Assembly: GCF_003144115.1 (NCBI RefSeq)
Contig: NW_020312003.1
Coordinates: 1-64,000 of the forward strand
Length of the DNA: 64,000 nt
From: Tilletiopsis washingtonensis
Taxonomy: Eukaryota; Basidiomycota; Exobasidiomycetes; Entylomatales
Direction: 5' to 3'
Below the pieces are notes generated by a model. It had not been told where the DNA came from, ran no database searches, and saw only the letters and a list, made by a program, of their open reading frames with translations. The translations under genes and the position numbers were made by a program. Shown here in pieces: positions 22,543 through 31,967 of this stretch. The number at the start of each line of letters is the position of its first letter. The stretch's first letter is position 1.

Positions 22543-22804
22543 GCCGTCTCTCGCCGCCAGCTTTCTTTTCGGGACGTGTCAATGGGCATCTATCTTCACC
22601 AGCGCCTCCACAGTGCGCCTTGAGCAGCCTCGCACACCTCGCACTCTTCACTCGAGGCAAACGTCTCGTCGCCCCTCCCGGCGACCTCATACGGCGCTGC
22701 GGCAGCATCTGGTAGGGCAGGCCGGGCGCATCTCATACAGTCTCCGCAGCTGCGCTCTTCGACTAATCTATTCGCAGGAGAAACGAGACAGCGTGACTAG
22801 GAGT

Positions 22805-25800
22805 CTAGATGGGTTCGTCGCGCGGCTCGATCATGACCTCGTTCACCGCCACGTGTGCCGGCTGGCACAAGGCATACACGATGGAGCCGGCGACGTCCTC
22901 GGCGTCCAGCACCTTGGCGCCGGACGGCTCGCCGTACTTCTTGAGCGCCTCTTGGTCCGTCGACATGCCGAGCAGCCCCGTGGCCACGTTGCCGGGCTGC
23001 ACCGACGTGACGCGCAGGCCGCTGCCGGCCGTCTCGACGCGCAGCGCCTGGAGTGCCGCCTCGACGAAGAACTTGCTGGCGGAGTAGACGCCGAGGCCGG
23101 CGAACACCTTGCGGCCGGCGTCGGACGAGATGGCGACGATGTGGCCCGTGCCCCGAGCCAGCATCGGCGGTACGATCGCGGCAAGACAGTGCAGCAGGCC
23201 CTTGCAGTTGACGTCCACGGTCCGGTCCCACTCCTCGGCCTGCACGTTGGCCATCATGGTGAAGTACATGACGCCGGCGCAGCTGATGAAGAAGTCGATC
23301 GGGCCCAGCTCCGTCGTGGCGGCCGCGACGAGTGCGTCCACCTGCGCCTTGCTGGTGACGTCCGTCTCCTGCAGCAGGACCTTGGTGGTGCCGCCCGAGG
23401 CTTGCGTGATCTGCTGCCGCACTTCGCTCAGAGCATCGCGGCGGCGCGCGGCGATCGCGACGTGGGCGCCCTCCTTGGCGAGCGCGACTGCGACCGCCGC
23501 TCCGATGCCGGACGAAGCGCCCGTCACCACCGCAACGCGGCCAGCGAGGCGGCCCTTCGGTGCCGCGGCCACTCCAGGCAGCCCGTTGGGCACACGCGAG
23601 GGCGCGTGCGGCAGCCAGCCGCGAGCGTAGAAGTGACGCGCGTAGACTCGCCACAGCGCGTGGTCTGTCCGCGGCCGCTCGACGCCGAGCACGTTCTTGA
23701 GGATCGTCTGCGTTGCCGTGTCGTCGAGGATCGGCACGTCCTTCAGCACGTCGGCCGTCGGCAGGCTGCCCTTCAGCACCGACGTGGTGAAGGGAGCGTC
23801 GGACTTGCCGAACTTCTCCGTCGTCTTCGACGCCACCTCGTCCTGCCACTTTGCGACCCACTGGTCCCACGGCAGCGGCTTCGTCGCGTAGCCGATCTGC
23901 CGCAGAATCTCAAAGACCTGCGACGCGGGCAGCGGTTCCTTATCGCCGACGTGGTACGTGAACTGCTCGCGCTGGACGGCGCTCTCGTTGGGCTCGTCGC
24001 ACAGCGCCGCAATCGCCTCGGCGACAAAGTCGACCGGCGTCATCTCGCAGCGCCAGCCGTCAATCTCGGGCGAGTAGCCAAGACGAACAGACTCGACGAT
24101 GAGGGCGTTGAGCATGTCGTACGGGTTGGACGCGCCGCTCGTGCTGCTGCCAGCGAGCGTGCCTGGCCGAATGATGGAGGCCTCGATGCCGCGGGCGCGC
24201 GCCTTCATCACGAGCTGCTCTGCGACCCACTTCGTCTGGCCGTAGCCGTCTGGAATGCGCTTGATGACCTCGTCGACGTCGATGTTCGTCTCCTCGGGCC
24301 AGGTCTGCAGCGCGTCGGCGGTGCACGTCGAGGCCGGCAGCACGCCGTTGCTCGACACGTGGTGCACGGTCGCGCCGCCGATGGACGCCAGGCGCAAAAT
24401 CTCGCGCGTGCCTCCCACGTTGGCAGCACGCAGCGCGCCGTAGGGGTACGCCAGGTTGACGATGGCCGCACCGTGCACGATGACCTGCACACGCCGCGCC
24501 AGCTCGGTGAAGGCCTGGTGCGACAGACCGAGGTTGAGCTGGGGCAGGTTGCCGGGCAGGATCTCGATGCGGTCCAGCAGGCCGTCGTGCCAGAGCCCCA
24601 GGCCCATGAGGTTGTCGCGGATGCGCGCCATGCCGGCGGCCTCGCAGCTCTTCGAGGGCTGCGAGAAGCGCACAAGACAGATGATAGTGGCGTCGGTGCG
24701 CTCGATCAGTGCCTTGAGCACGAAGGCGCCCAGATAGCCGGTGGCGCCGGTCAGCAGGACCGCCTGCGCCTCAGAGAGGCGGGAGCGACGGCGCTGTTCG
24801 GCAGGCGCGCGGATGTTGTCCGCCAGCTCGCAGTCGGCGCGCAGCACAGCGGGCAGATCTGCCTCAAGCTCTGCCAGATGTCCGTCACGGGCTGCCCGGA
24901 CTGCAGCCATGTGGCCCTCGAGCGAAGCCTTGACGGCAAGCGCGCTCAGCGGCACGGGAAAGCCAAAGGCGCGCGTGAGGCGGCCGGCCAGATCAGCCAG
25001 CGTCAGCGAGTGGCCGCCGAGGTCGAAGAAGTTGATGTCCGTGTCCTTGCCGGCGATGGCGTCCTGCGGAATGTTGAGCGAGGCGGCCCAGGCCTCGACG
25101 ATGGTCTCGAGCCGGATCTGGCGGGCGCCGACGGCGGCTGCCACGGCGGGCGTAGGGGTGCCCGGACGCGTCATCGGCGGCGGAGGCAGCGCCTTCTTGT
25201 CAATCTTGCCCGACACAACGTGGGTCGGCAGCTCGTCCATCTCGATCCAGGTGGAGGGGATCATGTAGTGCGCCAAGTGGTCGATGAGCACCTTGCGCGC
25301 CTCGGAGCTGCGCGCCAGCGGCATCTCGATCGACGGCACCACCCGCTCGCCCGGCGCCTCGGTGTCTCTGACGATGTATGCCACGAGACGCTTCTCGAGA
25401 CCCGAGCCGTGTCCGACGACCGTGCATGCGCGCACCGCGAGATGCTTGAGGATCGCCGCCTCGACGGCAGCCGGCTGCACCGTGTAGCCGCGCGTTTTGA
25501 TCATGCCGCCGATGCGTCCCGTGATCTCAACGAGCCCGCTGGGCAGCACTCTGGCAGAATCACCCGTGCGGTAGAGGCGCCCTCCCTCCTTCGAGAAGGG
25601 GTCCTGCAGGAAGGCCTGCGACGTCGCCTTGGGCATGTTGAGGTAGCCGCGGGCGAGCAGAGGGCCACCGATGCAGAGCTCGCCGCCTTGACCGGGCTCG
25701 ACGAGCTTGAGCTGGTCTCCGCTGAGATCGGGGTCGACAATGTAGACGTGCTGCGGGCTCAGCAGGTAGCCGGCGGGGCACACACCGCCGTTGGTGGTTC

Positions 25801-26845
25801 GTGCACCACCATCTCCGTCGGGGTCGAGCTCCATCATCATGCGCGAAATGTCGCCAGCCGCAACCTCGTGCGACTCGCTGATGCTGTACACGTTCAGCAG
25901 GCGCACCTGCGGCGGAAGCGTCTGCGTGGCGCGGCGGTACAGGTCCGTCGTCACGACCTCGCCGTTGAGCCACAGCGAGCGCAGGTCCGGCAGCGGCAGA
26001 TGCGGCAGCGGCAGTTTGGCGCTCGCATTGACGTCAATGTTGACGTTGCGTGCGAGCACGATGGCCAGCAGCGTCGGCGTCATGAGCGTGTCGGTGATGC
26101 GCCGGCGCGCCAGGAAGTCGACGAGCGCCTCGGGGTCGTAGCTCGCCGAGTCCGGCACGGCCACTGTCGTGGCACCGCGCAGCAGCGGACGCAGCATCTC
26201 CCAGATGAAGAAGACATTGCACGCCACGCGGTCGCCCGGTCCGAGCGGCGAGACGTTGAAGCGCAGGCTGTACGAGCCGACGGCAGCCCGGTGCGGGTTC
26301 GCGATGCCCTTCGGCCGGCCCGTGGTGCCCGACGAGTACGAGACGAAGGCCAGGCGGTCGAGATCGGTCTCGTGCGGCAGGTCCTCGCCATCAGCGGCTG
26401 CACCAGAGAGGCTGAGAGCGTCGCTCTGCGGCCGGTCGAGCACAATGACGGGCACCGGCGTCTCGCCCGGGCGACCGCGCGCATTGACTCGCTCGGCCTG
26501 CGCCGCCTGCGTGAGGACGACGGCGGGCTTTGCGTCCTTGATCACGTCCGAGAGCAGCTGGTCCGGGTACGCCAGCTCGAGCACGAGAAAGGCGCCGCCT
26601 GCACGCATCGCTGCGATGGCGGCGATGACATAGTCGGCGCAGCGGCCCATGAGCACGCCGACGAGCACGTCGCGCCCAACGCCGTGCTCGCGGCGCAGGC
26701 GCAGCGCGAGGGCGCATGTCTGCGCCTCGAGCTGCGCATAGGTGAGCGTCTTGCTCTCGTCTTCGAGCGCCACGGCATCGGGCGTGGCGCGCGCCTGCGC
26801 CTCGAAGAGCGCCACGAGGTCCTTGCTGGTGTCGAGCTCAGACAT
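22805..26845 (-). CDS. NRPS-like A-T-R-R enzyme (adenylation, thiolation, thioester reductase, SDR)
   Basis: One 1346-residue uninterrupted exon from the first ATG (MSELDTSKDLV). The adenylation domain spans about residues 1-560: SYSSGTTGRPKGI (A3), NVYSISESHE (A5), YRTGDSAR (A7), GRIGGMIKTRGY (A8) and the A10 lysine in GKIDKKALP. A thiolation domain carries the phosphopantetheine Ser in FFDLGGHSL. A thioester reductase domain follows, with LLTGATGYLGAF and catalytic YGQTK. A C-terminal short-chain dehydrogenase has VVTGASSGIGAA and YSASK. This order equals Aspergillus ATRR, reported to reduce glycine betaine to choline by two hydride steps. The A4 region reads NVFFIWE, so the Asp that binds the alpha-amine in amino-acid-activating domains (FDxSVWE) is absent. 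That suits a betaine or another substrate without a free amine. The substrate is inferred, not shown. No tailoring genes lie next to it. Confidence 0.9.
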   Translation of the reverse strand: MSELDTSKDLVALFEAQARATPDAVALEDESKTLTYAQLEAQTCALALRLRREHGVGRDVLVGVLMGRCADYVIAAIAAMRAGGAFLVLELAYPDQLLSDVIKDAKPAVVLTQAAQAERVNARGRPGETPVPVIVLDRPQSDALSLSGAAADGEDLPHETDLDRLAFVSYSSGTTGRPKGIANPHRAAVGSYSLRFNVSPLGPGDRVACNVFFIWEMLRPLLRGATTVAVPDSASYDPEALVDFLARRRITDTLMTPTLLAIVLARNVNIDVNASAKLPLPHLPLPDLRSLWLNGEVVTTDLYRRATQTLPPQVRLLNVYSISESHEVAAGDISRMMMELDPDGDGGARTTNGGVCPAGYLLSPQHVYIVDPDLSGDQLKLVEPGQGGELCIGGPLLARGYLNMPKATSQAFLQDPFSKEGGRLYRTGDSARVLPSGLVEITGRIGGMIKTRGYTVQPAAVEAAILKHLAVRACTVVGHGSGLEKRLVAYIVRDTEAPGERVVPSIEMPLARSSEARKVLIDHLAHYMIPSTWIEMDELPTHVVSGKIDKKALPPPPMTRPGTPTPAVAAAVGARQIRLETIVEAWAASLNIPQDAIAGKDTDINFFDLGGHSLTLADLAGRLTRAFGFPVPLSALAVKASLEGHMAAVRAARDGHLAELEADLPAVLRADCELADNIRAPAEQRRRSRLSEAQAVLLTGATGYLGAFVLKALIERTDATIICLVRFSQPSKSCEAAGMARIRDNLMGLGLWHDGLLDRIEILPGNLPQLNLGLSHQAFTELARRVQVIVHGAAIVNLAYPYGALRAANVGGTREILRLASIGGATVHHVSSNGVLPASTCTADALQTWPEETNIDVDEVIKRIPDGYGQTKWVAEQLVMKARARGIEASIIRPGTLAGSSTSGASNPYDMLNALIVESVRLGYSPEIDGWRCEMTPVDFVAEAIAALCDEPNESAVQREQFTYHVGDKEPLPASQVFEILRQIGYATKPLPWDQWVAKWQDEVASKTTEKFGKSDAPFTTSVLKGSLPTADVLKDVPILDDTATQTILKNVLGVERPRTDHALWRVYARHFYARGWLPHAPSRVPNGLPGVAAAPKGRLAGRVAVVTGASSGIGAAVAVALAKEGAHVAIAARRRDALSEVRQQITQASGGTTKVLLQETDVTSKAQVDALVAAATTELGPIDFFISCAGVMYFTMMANVQAEEWDRTVDVNCKGLLHCLAAIVPPMLARGTGHIVAISSDAGRKVFAGLGVYSASKFFVEAALQALRVETAGSGLRVTSVQPGNVATGLLGMSTDQEALKKYGEPSGAKVLDAEDVAGSIVYALCQPAHVAVNEVMIEPRDEPI

Positions 26846-27754
26846 GCTGGCAGAATGCGTGCGCGGAAGCGGGCGAGAGGGCGGCGGCTGTGGCGCGGCC
26901 AAAGATTAGAGCGCCTGGCGCTGCGGAGGTGGGCACTGCGTGCACTCTGGTGCGGCTGGTGGTCAGGCGAGAGCGAGTGGGCGGCTGCGGTGGGGCTGGG
27001 CGGTGGGGCTCCGAGGGCGAGCGGGAAGAATGGAGACGCGAGGCAGGCCGCGAGGCTGCCGCGCTCGGATCAAGATCAAGATCCGGGCCTCGCCGCTCAC
27101 GCCGCGCCGTGAGTCCGAAATCAGAATTCCACGTCGGGCGCCACCCCCTGGCCTGAGCTGCATTTGACTCTGCCTACACGACAAGCGAGCAAATGCGAGG
27201 CTGTTGCACTGACAGCAGCTGGGGCTGCAAGCTGTCTGAAGCGTACATCCTCAGCTGCGCTGGGAACGCCGGTCGAGCGTCTCAGGAGGAGCAGCAGCAG
27301 AGCAGGACACGTGCGATCACGACATCTGCTGGCGCACTTTCACCGCCCCACCCCGCACCAGCGCCGCACGGACAGCGCCGTCGCTCTCCGGAGCCCTCGC
27401 CGGCGAGTCCGACGCACATCCCGGTCGGCGTGCAGGTCATGTGTCTGTGTCTCTGCTGCAAGGCGAGCGCTGTCCGGTCTCTGCAGGGTCCATGCAGATG
27501 CTTCTCCGCAGGCATGGCCGTTAGAAGGAGGTCGCTGTTGGTCTCGCCCACTCCCGAGTCCCGGCGGCGCGCGACACGACGAGGTCCAAGTCGCGCGCGT
27601 TGCGGCGCGCGCGGCTCTGGTCGGCTCCACTCGCTCCCTCCTCTCATCTTCCTCCACCTCTGCCGCAAGTCTTGCCTGCTCGGCGTCCTCGCTGCCTGTC
27701 GCGGCCTTCACCGCACTCGCTACTCTTGCTGTCAGGGCGGAGGCTGGGCCGGCG
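26846..27754. promoter_or_regulatory. Shared 5' region of the ATRR-type gene and ASH2
   Basis: A divergent spacer of 909 nt. The ASH2 reading frame stays open upstream to about 27164 but contains no ATG before 27755. The stretch is therefore read as leader and promoter, not an N-terminal extension. No TATA box or recognisable operator was found. Confidence 0.5.
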
Positions 27755-29932
27755 ATGTCTGCGGACACGAGGCCGCCGCCGGGCGACGGCACAGACGCAC
27801 ACAGCGCTCCCGAGCACCCGGCGGCCGTCCCCGTCGCCTCGAGCGCGGCGCAGCTCGCAGCGGCGGCCGCTCTTGCCTCGGCAGAGACGTCGCAGGCGGC
27901 GCACCGCGCATATATCGCGCACGCCGCGCCACACCTGCTCGACGACTCGCCCGCGTCGCCGTCGCGCTCCCGCTCGCCGTCCATCTCGGGACGCGGCAGC
28001 CCAGCGAGCCCTGCCAGCGAGAGCGAGGGCGATGCCGCATTCGCCTCTGCTGCTGCTGGCAGCTCCGCGCATCCCATTGCCGCTGCCAGCCCGGCAGGCC
28101 GAGCCTCTGCTTTAGCCTCATCCTCGCGACACAAGCTGCCGCCCGGCTATCGCGGTCCGCCGCCGCGGCCCGGCGACGCCGAGGACATCGCACCACAGCC
28201 GCAGCTCGCGCCGACGCCCGGCTCGCAGCTCATGTTCCAGGCGCACAACACGCCCGTCAACCGCAACGGCTGGCGCTACTCGCCGTGCGGGCCGGCCAGC
28301 GAGTCGCTGCCGCAGACGGTGTACCGCTCGCTCGAGTGCGAGCCGCGCGGCGTCCACTGGTCCTGGACCGACCGCAGCGCCTTCACCAAGCTGAGCGCCG
28401 ACGCTGCGACGCTGTGTACGGACAAGGGCTTTCGCGGCGCTCGCGCAAACATCCCAGTCCGCCACGGCGCCTGGTACGTCGAGGTGCACATCCTCGAACC
28501 CGAGCCTCTGGTGCCCGGCGTCGGCGCTCCAGGCCCGGTGCCGAGCCCGATGAGCGCTGGGCCGCACGTGCGGCTGGGCTGGGCGCGCCGCGAGGCGCCG
28601 CTGAATGCGCCGGCAGGCTTCGACGGCTACAGCTACGGCCTGCGTGGCGCGACGGGCGAGCGCGTGTGGTTGTCGCGCCCGTCAAAGTACGGACGTGCGT
28701 TCGGGCCGGGCGATGCGGTCGGCATGTACATCCGGCTGCCGCCTCCGGGCGATGAGGCGAGGCCTGGCGTGGAGACGGCGATCCGCCGCAAACGGCTGCC
28801 GATTCGCTACCGCGGCCAGCTCTACTTTGAGTCGCTCGAGTATGCGCCTACGAAGGAGATGGAAAGCCTCTGGGATCGGAGCAAGAAGGGCCTGTTCCGA
28901 TGGCCAGCTTCTGCGCCCTCTAGCGACGACGTTCAAGCAGCTGGCCCGCTCAGCAGCGACGGGGCTGGACCTTCAGACAGCAGCGCCAAGCGCAAGAAGA
29001 AGGGCCCGGCAGCAGAAAAGGACGACGCGGCCGCAGAGGCGGACAAGGGGCGCCCGCTGCCGACGCTCGGTGCCGCTGCGCGCATCGGCTTCTGCATCAA
29101 CGGCGAGCCGCAAGGCATGGCGTTTGACGACCTCTTCGACTTTCGCCCGCTCAAGAGACTCAGCTCCGCCGCGCCCAGCAAGGGCAAAAAGGCTGCCGCT
29201 GCGACCGCGGCGACGAGCCTCACGCTCGTCGACGAAGATGCCTCCATCATCACCAGCAACTCGAGCGTGGCCAGCATCATGAAGAGCCGCGAGAACCACG
29301 TCGACGACGGCGCGCTCGGCTACTTTCCCTTCGCCACGAGCTTCGGCGGTGCACGTGTACGCATCGTTGCTGACCCGGCCGAGTGGCGCTTCCCGCCGCC
29401 CGATGATCTCGAGGCGCAGCTGGAGGCCCGCATGCCGGCGCCGTCTGGAGAAGCACTGGCAGCGCAGGCTCCTCGCTGGCGCCCGTACTGTGAGCGCTAC
29501 GACGAGTATCTCGCCGAGCAGTGGGAGCTGGATCTGGCGGACGAGGGCCGGGCGGCGCTCAAGGCCAGCACGATGAGCGAGGCGGCCAGCCGACTGCTGC
29601 GCGAGGAGATCGAAGAGGACCAGCGCGAGCGCGCCATGCGGAAGAAGGGGCACAACAAGCGCAAGGCGGGCGGCGGCTCGGCCACCGAGCGCATGCGCAA
29701 GCAGGCCGCCGGGCGGCGCGATGAGAGCACGCCGGACGACGGCCGCGACACGACGGGCTCGCCGGCGCCCTTTGCATCTCGCGCCGTGTCCAGCTCGCCG
29801 CCCGCACCGGGCGCCAGCCACGACACGTGCGACAGCGGGACCGCGACGCCAGCGCCGATGGACTGGGATGCGGACGCTGCCGCGCCCGGCGAGCCTGATG
29901 GTCATCGCATGGACGTGGATGCCTCGGGCTGA
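27755..29932 (+). CDS. BRE2: COMPASS (Set1 complex) subunit Ash2/Bre2, SPRY domain protein
   Basis: A single exon of 725 residues from the first ATG (MSADTRPPPG). After about 140 low-complexity residues comes the Ash2-type SPRY domain. It begins around GWRYSPCGPA (residue 170), includes GAWYVEVHILEP and LGWARREAPLNAP, and has the diagnostic AGFDGYSYGLRGATGERV near residue 286 followed by FGPGDAVGMYI. The second SPRY half (RIGFCINGEPQG, then GYFPFATSFGGA near 515) is split by two charged inserts rich in Lys/Ser/Ala. The tail (ERYDEYLAEQWELD, then a Lys/Arg-rich KKGHNKRKAGG) is typical of fungal orthologues. Bre2/Ash2 pairs with Sdc1/Dpy30 and stimulates Set1 methylation of histone H3 Lys4. No PHD or winged-helix segment is visible, as in yeast Bre2. 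Confidence 0.92.
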   Translation: MSADTRPPPGDGTDAHSAPEHPAAVPVASSAAQLAAAAALASAETSQAAHRAYIAHAAPHLLDDSPASPSRSRSPSISGRGSPASPASESEGDAAFASAAAGSSAHPIAAASPAGRASALASSSRHKLPPGYRGPPPRPGDAEDIAPQPQLAPTPGSQLMFQAHNTPVNRNGWRYSPCGPASESLPQTVYRSLECEPRGVHWSWTDRSAFTKLSADAATLCTDKGFRGARANIPVRHGAWYVEVHILEPEPLVPGVGAPGPVPSPMSAGPHVRLGWARREAPLNAPAGFDGYSYGLRGATGERVWLSRPSKYGRAFGPGDAVGMYIRLPPPGDEARPGVETAIRRKRLPIRYRGQLYFESLEYAPTKEMESLWDRSKKGLFRWPASAPSSDDVQAAGPLSSDGAGPSDSSAKRKKKGPAAEKDDAAAEADKGRPLPTLGAAARIGFCINGEPQGMAFDDLFDFRPLKRLSSAAPSKGKKAAAATAATSLTLVDEDASIITSNSSVASIMKSRENHVDDGALGYFPFATSFGGARVRIVADPAEWRFPPPDDLEAQLEARMPAPSGEALAAQAPRWRPYCERYDEYLAEQWELDLADEGRAALKASTMSEAASRLLREEIEEDQRERAMRKKGHNKRKAGGGSATERMRKQAAGRRDESTPDDGRDTTGSPAPFASRAVSSSPPAPGASHDTCDSGTATPAPMDWDADAAAPGEPDGHRMDVDASG

Positions 29933-30417
29933 GGCATGCAGCGTGTCTTGCAGCAGTAATACCACACTTGCCGAAGCCTTGTTGGTGTGCTGAGCTTCGT
30001 CTGGGCTGACGTGTGCTCGCGCGCGTCAGCGCACTTGACCAGACTACCGCACACCTCAGGCTAGGGGGCCGCGTGTCAGTCCTCTGCACTCGCAGCGACA
30101 CCTGGCGGATTACAGAGGTGAAAGCAGGTCCGGCTAGCGCCTCGAAGCCGTCGAAGCAGCGAGCCAGGGTGACGAGGCAGCTGCTCGGGCTGCCAGTCAC
30201 GTGATGCCCGCCGCGCAGCCGGACCCTACCAACCTGTGGGCTGCTCGCTCTGCACCACTCGCACCGTCGCCATCTCACGCCCGCACACTGGAGTTCACAT
30301 GACCTGTAGAATTACCGAAGCAGCCGTGTCGTCGAATGACATGAGGGTAGTGAAGAGAGAAAAGGGTGCAGGACGCGCGGCGGATGAGAGAATAAGGGGG
30401 CAGTCCAGGAGGCGCGT
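29933..30417. other. Convergent intergenic spacer, 485 nt
   Basis: Lies between the stop codons of ASH2 (+) and the aldo-keto reductase (-). It is less GC-rich towards its right end (about 30290-30400), consistent with 3' UTR and polyadenylation sequence. No gene or repeat is seen. Confidence 0.4.
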
Positions 30418-31967
30418 CTAGGCGTTGCTCGACATGGCGAGCTTGCCGCCGGCGGCACCGCCCGAGTTGGAGGAGCGGCGCGAGCCGGGCGCCGACGTGC
30501 CCGCCGGGCCGAGCTTGCCCATCTTGAGGCCCTCGTCGAGCGAGTTGAGCAGCGTCATGTCGTCCTCGTCGAGCACAAAGTCGAAGATCTCGGCGTTGGC
30601 CTCGATGCGGCTCTGCGTGAGCGACTTGGGCAGGATGATGTTGCCGATCTGCAGGCCCCAGCGGAGCAGCACCTGGGCCGACGACTTGCCGTGCTTGTCG
30701 GCGATGGCCTTGATCTCCTCGCGCTCGAGCGCGGCGCCCTGCGCCATGGGCGAGTAGGCCTGCACGTGGATGCCGCGGGCGATGGTGGCCTCGCGCAGCT
30801 CCTCGTGGGCGAAGAAGGGGTGCGACTCGATCTGGTTCACGGCCGGCTTGATGCGGCAGTTGGCGAGCAGGTGGTCGAGCTCCTCAACGTCGAACTGAGG
30901 ATGAGAGAGGCATCAGCTGCGGCTCGCCGGCAGTCGCTGCACTCCGTGCCCGTGCGTGCGCGCGAAGATGCCACGCGCGCACGGGCCTGCCCTTCCTTCG
31001 CGCCGCCCGAGGCTCGACTCACGTTGGACACACCGATGCTCTTGATCTTGCCGGCGTCGACAGCGTCCTCAAGGTCCTTCCAGGCCTTCAGGCGCGCCTC
31101 CGGGCCGAGGTTGCCGGGCGAGTGGATGAGGTAGAGGTCGATGTACTCGAGCTGCAGCTTCTTCAGCGAGTCGTTGATGGCCTCGGCGGCCTTCTCGTGG
31201 TCGGCGTCCCAGAGCTTCGACGTGATGAAGAGCTCCTCGCGCGCAACACCGCCCTTCTGCACGAACTCCTGCACGGCGCGGCCGACGGCCTCCTCGTTCA
31301 TGTAGCGGGCGGCTGGAGGCAGGCGATGTGTAAGCGACAGGCCGCGCGCGGCAGCAGCGCGCGCGATGCTCACCTGAGTCGACGTGGCGGTAGCCGGCCT
31401 CGAAGGCCCACTTGACGGCGTTCTCAGCTGCGGCGAGGGCGAGTGTGAGTATGCGTGCATGTGATGCGAGTGCCAGGGTTGCGAGGCTTCTGCGCGCGCG
31501 CATAGGGATGCGATGGGCCAGCAGCGCGCAAGCGCGCGCGCATACATGCACCCACCGCCGTCGAGCGCGCGCACTCCCTCGCATGCGCGCGCAGATGCTC
31601 CTGTCCCATCGACGCCGCGCAACACTCACTCGTGCCGTCGTTGGGCGCCTTGTAGACACCGAGGGCGACCTGAGGGATGTAGTGGCCCGAGTTGAGCTTG
31701 ACCTTCTCCGTGGTGACGCTGGAGCGGCGGCGCTCCGACGTCGACTGGGCACCGGCGGCCTTGTTGGCAGCGGCGGCCTTCACTGCAAGAGGAGAGGGTG
31801 TCAGACAGGCAGCCCGGCGCGCAAGAAGGGCCACAGGCTACGCACTGTCAGCGACGGACAGCTCGCCCGAGTTGACGGCGGCGGCATCGAGGGCGTTGGC
31901 CTGTGCGTGGGCAGGGTGTGAGCTGGGGCTGGCGCGTGTGCAGCAGTCAGCGACAACGTACAGGCAT
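30418..31967 (-). CDS. Aldo-keto reductase
   Basis: Six exons (minus strand): 31962-31967, 31846-31900, 31630-31782, 31374-31427, 31023-31312 and 30418-30894; 344 residues. The full aldo-keto reductase tetrad is present after splicing: Asp and Tyr in HVDSAARYMNEE, Lys in ITSKLW, His in LYLIHSP. Also visible are IKSIGVSN with the NADPH-barrel continuation FDVEEL, NQIESHPFF and the C-terminal ILPKSLTQSRI cofactor loop. It is a soluble NADPH-dependent carbonyl reductase of the yeast Gcy1/Ypr1-like group; the substrate is unknown. The predicted first exon contributes only the codons ATG CCT before a GTACGT donor. An alternative is that this exon is leader and translation begins at the ATG assembled across the exon 2/exon 3 junction. 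The C-terminus has an extra Gly/Ser/Ala tail of about 30 residues. Confidence 0.87.

Noticed and set aside
22307-27112. A 1601-codon open frame on the plus strand
   Set aside because: It lies antisense to the ATRR-type gene, whose motifs are unmistakable on the minus strand. Strong GC preference at third codon positions removes stops from the opposite strand. The frame has no recognisable domain.
27164-27754. N-terminal extension of ASH2
   Set aside because: The frame is open but contains no ATG before 27755, and the translated stretch is basic low-complexity sequence.
22805-31967. A secondary-metabolite cluster formed by the ATRR-type gene and the aldo-keto reductase
   Set aside because: They are separated by the COMPASS gene ASH2, and no transporter, regulator or other tailoring enzyme is nearby. 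ATRR works alone in its known pathway.
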